Origin: Phascolomyces articulosus
Taxonomy: Eukaryota; Mucoromycota; Mucoromycetes; Mucorales; Lichtheimiaceae
Assembly (NCBI GenBank): GCA_025677815.1
Contig: JAIXMP010000023.1
Location: forward strand, 62,001-126,000
Direction of reading: 5' to 3'
Length of the DNA: 64,000 nt
A program made the translations under genes and the position numbers. The notes under the pieces were generated by a model, which saw only the letters and a program-made list of their open reading frames with translations, searched no databases and was not told the DNA's origin. Of the stretch, positions 58,196 to 64,000 are shown in pieces. Numbering within the stretch: the stretch's first letter is position 1; each line of letters starts with the position of its first letter.

Positions 58196-60072
58196 GATAG
58201 ATTATAATAAAATACAATATTATGATAAAGTGTATAATTATCATATATGATACTTCTTTTATATTAAATAAAAGAGAGAAAAAAAGAATATATTCTTTCT
58301 TCTTTTTTTTTTCGAATTATGATTTTGATGACAACTCGAAGAAATGATGAGGCTGTGTAAAATGGTACTTGTATGTAGTATTGGAAGTTGTAGCACAAGT
58401 CTATTTGCATCTTGCGCCACACTATCCCTCATGATGATGTGATTTATTAAATTATAATTTACAGCCCACTTCTACCTATCTTTATAGTTTAAGTTGCTGT
58501 ATAGTATGATTGCCTATACTACCCATATTATTTTGGACTCAATATTATGTACGATTATAAATTGATGTATACGTAAATGGATCAATATTATTACCACCAT
58601 TTAAATTTTTTATTATAGACCAAAAATGAGTGGCTCAGCATTCAATAGTGGATACACAGACCATGGTGGTAATATACGCAATAGGACCATCCGTTTGAAA
58701 ATTTTAAAGAAGTATAATAATAACAAATAGGGATCGTCCCAAAATAAAATTTCTGCTGAGTACATGTTCTTCAGTTACACCTAATGTTCTTTTCTGTATA
58801 ATTTCACTTTACAGTTGACGCGTGACTTCATAGTATTGTGCAGCCAGTTTTTTGATTTATTCTTTAAATAAATTTTTACTCTATGGAATTTGGCTCGTTA
58901 ATATCATACGGATATTTATTAATAAACGTTGATGAGTTTCACTGATGGATAAGAGTTTAACAGCATTCGATCAGAAAATGCTATCAAGAGGAGATTAATG
59001 TTCATTGTAAATAATAGTAATAAAATATACCGTAATGAAATGTATATCAAATTTTCTTCTTCCAACGTTTCTCTCTAACGCACAATGTAAAGGCAGTAAA
59101 GTATGGATATGTTTATGTTACAGTTTCTTTTTATTATTGAGGTTTATGTATGCCTAATATATTATAGCTACATACTTAAGAGAATGTTATTATTTCAGAA
59201 AGCAAAGCTCGATCATTAGAAATGTTCGCTTACAATTCGATTACAATCCTAAATATCTAATAATATACGAAATTGATTTTTAAAAGAAGTGTATTTGAAG
59301 TAAAGTATATAAGAAACTATCGTGCTATGTACTATGTGCTATTATAACTGGATATATTTCGAAAAAAACTGTCTATGTAACATATTATATCTGCATCTAT
59401 TATAACATTATCATGTTAAAATATTTTGCCAAATATGGTGCTAGAACGTTTTAAGCCACGGTTTAAGAAGATAACGCAGATCTACTTTGGATCTTAGTTT
59501 CATTATATAAGTCCTACGTAAGTTGCATGGAAGCTTGGTATCAACGACGGATATATAAGGACAAAAACAGTATAATACATCTAACAGCGCATAAAAATAT
59601 ACCTTTCGTGACATGGCATATGTCATTCTCTACTACAAATATAACGCAGTAGCAACTATCTTCAAAGTAATTATCATGATTATTCTATTAATGTAGTTAA
59701 TATCGGATAGTTTTCTATGAAACCAGTTGTAACGATAAATGTTCATACGTTGGTGTATTTTGTTTATATTGAATGTATGCTTCACTCAGACGATGGTAGT
59801 GGAAATTTTTAATATTCAAGAGAATACAATATACATACATACAATGTATTATATAAATAAAAACAAAGCTTCCATTTGTAATTATTTTTATCTGTTTTTA
59901 TCACATCAATGTATATTGTAAATAAGGGAGATAAATGAAGTTTATAAATGCATACAGCCTTTCTTTGATCCCACCAGAGTGATCAATTTGGTTAAAAACA
60001 CTTGGCTGGGTTTATTATTTGAAGGACTTTGCCTTACTTGACCCACCACACTTTTTTTTTGTCCTAACCAAC
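58196..60072. other. 1.9-kb intergenic gap, no gene recognised
   Basis: AT-rich on both strands with only short frames (for example 59626-59441 on the minus strand, which is unlike any family I recognise). It ends in the WDR61 promoter. Possibly old transposon debris, not demonstrable. Confidence 0.4.
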
Positions 60073-61593
60073 ATGGTAAAGTAGTCGAACAAAAGAGAGG
60101 GGAAAAAAAAGGCTATATCGTACAAAAACAAAGGATTAAACCTAGCTATTCTCTATTATTCAGCCTACTACGTACATTCCTACAATCGTTGTAGAAGAAG
60201 GTAAAAACGCGTCTAATGATTTGAATCCAGCTCGTTTTACTTGACAATTCTCGAATGATTTAGTAACTAAATACATCTATATTTATATATAAACATTCGA
60301 TAGCACATCAGGACGACATTTGGGATGTCGCATGGTCTAAAAATACAAATTGTATTATTACTGGCGCTTCTGATAGTAGTGTTAAATGCTGGTAAGGATT
60401 ATGGAATAATGATCTTTTTGGGGGAAACGAATGAAGAAAAAAAAACTTTGACACACAATAGAATACGCGTAATGTTAATGGAATTCTTTATTCAGGGATG
60501 GATCTTCGGGCGAGTTAAAGTATGATTTAGATGGGCATGTTTTATCCGTTGTTTCAGTTGATACCAACAGTGCTGGAACACGTAAGTTTAGATTGAGAAT
60601 ACTAAGTACAATTGGATCACACTCAAAGGGTTGAGTATTTTTTTTGACGTGATTTGGGATATTTTATATAAAATGATATATAGGTGCTGTATCTGCTTCT
60701 ATTGACTCTACACTTTGCATATGGGATCTTGAAAACGAAGGAGCACTTGTAAAAACAATCAATGCACCCCCTGTTGAAGCTTGGAAAGCACGATTCAGTC
60801 CAGATGGGGAATTTATTGCATGTGGTTCACATAATGGCGATATCAATTTATACAGCGTTGAATCTGGAGATAAGGTGTCATCATTTGCCACCAAGCAGAA
60901 ATTCGTTACTGCCACTGCTTATGTATGTTGATTTATTCATTTTTTTGCTTGTTGGATCCATAGCTACTTAGGTATAACTAAATTTTATATTTAGAGTCCA
61001 GATGGAAAATATGTGGCAGGTGCTGCAGAAGATGGGTCGATTTATGTATTCAATGTTGAAACAAGTCAATTGGCACATACTTTATCAGGTACACATGAGA
61101 GGGATCAGGGATTTAAAAGAGAAAGCAAAGTGAATTATGCAAGATCCCATTTTTACTATTTTTGATATGTGGATGAGTTACTAAATTATGATATAATGCT
61201 TTATCGTATGAAACAAAAACAGGTCATGCTAAAGTTGTCCGTGGTTTGACTTTTGCACCTGATAACCGTACATTGATTAGTGGAAGTGATGACAAGTGTA
61301 TTCACGTGTTCGATGTAGAACATGGTCAATTGGCCTCGGTTCTTACTGGTCATACCAGTTGGGTATTAGGTGTTGCTGCCAATCCTGATATAAGCAAACA
61401 GCAACTTGCCAGTTCATCAGCAGATAGAAAGGTCAAGATTTGGGATTTGGGTATGCGATCCGTGTTGGAAACGCACGAAGTTCATACTGAAGAAGTATGG
61501 AGTGTAGCTTGGAATCCTGAAGGCACAAAATTAGTGTCTGTATCTGAAGATAAATCAATTAAATGGTTTGCTAGTAGTGGATCATCTGTCTGA
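60073..61593 (+). CDS. ski8: Ski8/WDR61 WD40 protein (Ski and Paf1 complexes)
   Basis: Exons 60073-60075 (ATG alone), 60164-60200, 60304-60391, 60496-60581, 60684-60922, 60995-61088, 61223-61593; 918 nt = 305 aa, the exact length of human WDR61. The seven-bladed order is conserved: EAHQDDIWDVAW, GHVLSVVSVD, DSTLCIWDLENEGALVKTI, PVEAWKARFSPDGEFIACG, SPDGKYVAGAAEDGSIYVF, GHAKVVRGLTFAPDNRTLISGSDD, GHTSWVLGVAANPD, DRKVKIWDLGMRSVLETHE and a terminal EVWSVAW..VSVSEDKSIKW. In the family it scaffolds the Ski2-Ski3 helicase feeding the cytoplasmic exosome, and in many species the Paf1 transcription complex. The ATG-only first exon is the best solution I found for the 5' end; it places PTTYIPTIVVEEAH before the first blade. 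Confidence 0.88.
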
Positions 61594-64000
61594 GAAATTG
61601 ATAAAAGGAAGAGACATTTTTTGGATATCACCCTTTTCCCCCATCCTTTCCTTTCTTACCATATACACATTTATTATACAATCACATATATATAAAAAAA
61701 GGAACATGTTTATTGATTGAAAAGCAGCAATAATAGCCTCCGCCATGTAAATAAAAAATTGTGTTTATTTTTCTTAATTAATATGTGCACATATTTGAGT
61801 ATTGCTCATACAGGAAGCTACAGTATGTGTTTCATAGCAATATCAACATAAAGTGAAGGTGATGATGAAGGACATTTGGAAATTTTCAAGTTGATGTTTT
61901 TTATTGAAAATGAATAACAATATGTATTTCGATCGTTAATTCTCTTCAATTTGGATCAGTCTTCAATTTTGCAGCTTATCTTTCAATTACATACCAATGT
62001 TTTTACAAAGTATTAGATCATAGTATATATAATATTGATATTTGGATGGTTAAACATTAATCTTGCTCCCTAAGGAACGGAATCAGAAGTTGCCTTTTTA
62101 TTAATTAATTTTTTTCATGGTGCCAATATGACATAAAAAATGTAATAGTATGTAACTGCAACAATGCTTCCCCCTAAAGCACCAAAGCAATGCAGCCACA
62201 AAGCTCCTTACGGCGACTGGTTAATTTAGGTATCAGTACTGAAGGAATACCTCTCCCACATCATCAAGTACGACTGTCTTTAGCATCCAAATATGATGAT
62301 CATTTAAAAATATTATCAAAGTAATCTAGAAATGGATAGTACAGTTCAAGAAATACTATTAGTAATTTGAAAAACGATTGCACACATAATATAAATATAA
62401 ACTGTGCTTATCTTGTATCCATAAAATGAGTAACACAAATGGTTTATCGTAGGGCCCGACGATGCCTTCACCAAAGGCTTCCAATTCGATCGATACGACA
62501 ATGCTCAACTTGAGGCAGACTGGGTGTTGCAAAGTTATAAAAGATGCGATTGCTCTATGATATAACCACTCGAAGAAACTGTTTTGTTCACAGATGATAT
62601 AAGCAGAACGAAGGAAATAAAATACTGTATACTGTATCTTTTGATGTAATTTTATGACTATAGCATATTGATTTTTTTAGACTCTCTCAAAAGGACCTAC
62701 GTAACATAATACCTGGAGTTAAAAAAAATTCTCAAGTTGTTTCACCATGAACTACTTAGAGTATCACCAATGTAATAATCATCAAAACTGCAGTGGCTTC
62801 CTCATATGCTTCTGTAAACTACATGATGGATGCTGCATATTTTCTCGCACATTCTGTTAAAAATAAAGTATTGGTAGCAGATTCGTCAACTTACTTCCTT
62901 TCTTATCTTTTTGCTTATCTTATTTTATTTTATTTTTGGTCATGGCTTTTGGTAAAACCACTCGTTGCTGATGATGATGAAAGTTGCCAATCAATTCTGA
63001 AGAAAAACAAGCATTGATAAGACTGAGTGAGCGAAGGGTTGATGGACTGAAAACGGAAATAATCAAATTATTCTACAAATGGAAGATCAGATATGCACTT
63101 TTTTTTAAGACGCCTCTTTTGTTCATGAACTTTCCATATATACGTATCTATCTAATTTCCCAAATTTTTACAAAAGAGAGAGGTGTCTAATATTTTATTG
63201 TTTTTTTTAGTATCAACAAGATCGGTTCTTGGGAAATAATGGATAACTCCAAATAAAGCGAGACTGATTACAGCATAATAGCAGCACATTCGACCTTCAA
63301 CATATTGTTCAGAGATATTAACATTGGAGAAATATTACAATTCATTATATTTGTTATATTGAATGTATGATATTATCAGTCAATGCTAGTCAACAGTGCT
63401 TCACGCCATTGCAACATACACACCATATTCGTACTTTTGTGTACCCTGTCTATTTGAAAAGCGGCGTTTTTGTACCGTCCAAATTCGTAAAGTGATTGAA
63501 AGTGGTCGAAAGTGGTCAAGAATGTGGCCGAAAGTGGACAATTTTTTTTACGGTGCGATGCAATAACTTGAAAACGCAAACGTAAGCTAGTTGTCTAACA
63601 AAACTGCTGTTCATTTCCTGACTCAAAACTATTTTTTTTTAAGTAGCGGTGAAATAACCTCATCCCTAACTAAACAATTCGGTCAATTCATATAAGATGT
63701 TTACAAGGTCGATATTGGAAGAAAAGCTTATGGTAGAAAAATCGATGTCACAATAACTTCGGAAAATACCAGTAACCTCTTGTGTGCCATTCTTGAATGA
63801 AAAAAAAAGGATACCTACAACACAAAGATAGTTTTTGCTTCAACATCCAAGAATTTATGAGTCGATAAATGCCGTTAGTAGGATTATAGATTCCAACGTT
63901 ATCTGGGGTCTAATCCCCTAGATACGTATGTTAGGTGTACCAAAACCTAGTCATTCATCAATTACTATATATATGAAACTTTCTACTTGACGTTGATCAT
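61594..64000. other. 2.4-kb right end, no supported gene
   Basis: After the WDR61 3' flank come a few suggestive fragments without an intact frame. On plus: MQPQSSLRRLVNLGISTEG (62192-62325), GPDDAFTKGFQFDRYDNAQ (about 62453) and VASSYASVNYMMDAAYFLAH (about 62793). On minus: ALWLHCFGALGGSIVAVTYY (about 62200-62130). Stops separate them. From 63200 on nothing is recognised. Confidence 0.4.

Noticed and set aside
63376..63579. 67-codon minus-strand frame near the right end
   Set aside because: No recognisable motif, no start context, and it lies in a region without other coding signal.
1..64000. tRNA, rRNA or CRISPR arrays
   Set aside because: No tRNA-like cloverleaf with a B-box, no rRNA sequence and no spaced identical repeats were noticed; short AT and homopolymer runs are ordinary low-complexity DNA.

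Overview
This is AT-rich nuclear DNA from a fungus, most likely an early-diverging Mucoromycota (Mucorales-type) species. The genes carry several short GT..AG introns (about 70-140 nt). The proteins have Asn/Gln/Ser/Thr/His homopolymer runs. Orthologues of conserved eukaryotic genes (HSP90, RPL35, CDT2, CTF8, SKI8/WDR61) give unambiguous splice checks. I could not fix the genus from sequence alone. Exon coordinates were worked out by hand from splice consensus, frame continuity and family conservation; for most genes the summed exon length is an exact multiple of three.

Left part (0-18 kb), mostly housekeeping and regulatory genes: a PSP1-domain protein (+), the CRL4 substrate receptor CDT2/DTL (-), and head-to-head with it the cohesion clamp-loader subunit CTF8 (+). 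Next come a two-finger GATA-type factor (+), a very large (1847 aa) winged-helix plus two APSES/KilA-N-like-module regulator (+), and a secreted purple acid phosphatase (+).

Middle part (18-43 kb), accessory: a decayed DDE-integrase element (18.2-20.4 kb), an Old Yellow Enzyme gene (+), then a 20-kb cluster of F-box/LRR genes, all on the minus strand. It holds four intact-looking genes, one in-frame chimera, one TPR-F-box-LRR gene with a single-base frameshift, and three pseudogenes. They fall into two subfamilies, here called A and B, with different C-termini and different conserved upstream elements. Two members join A and B segments, so this is an actively recombining birth-and-death family of predicted SCF ubiquitin-ligase substrate receptors.

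Right part (43-64 kb): cytosolic HSP90 (-) with heat-shock-element-like promoter sites, an HMG-box factor (-), ribosomal protein L35/uL29 (-), an intronless Kelch-BTB protein (-), a tandem trio of paralogous seven-transmembrane proteins of unknown function (-), and SKI8/WDR61 (+). The last 2.4 kb and the 58.2-60.1 kb gap hold no gene I can support. The window carries likely adaptors for three cullin ligases (F-box/Cul1, BTB-Kelch/Cul3, CDT2/Cul4). No tRNA, rRNA or CRISPR was recognised.
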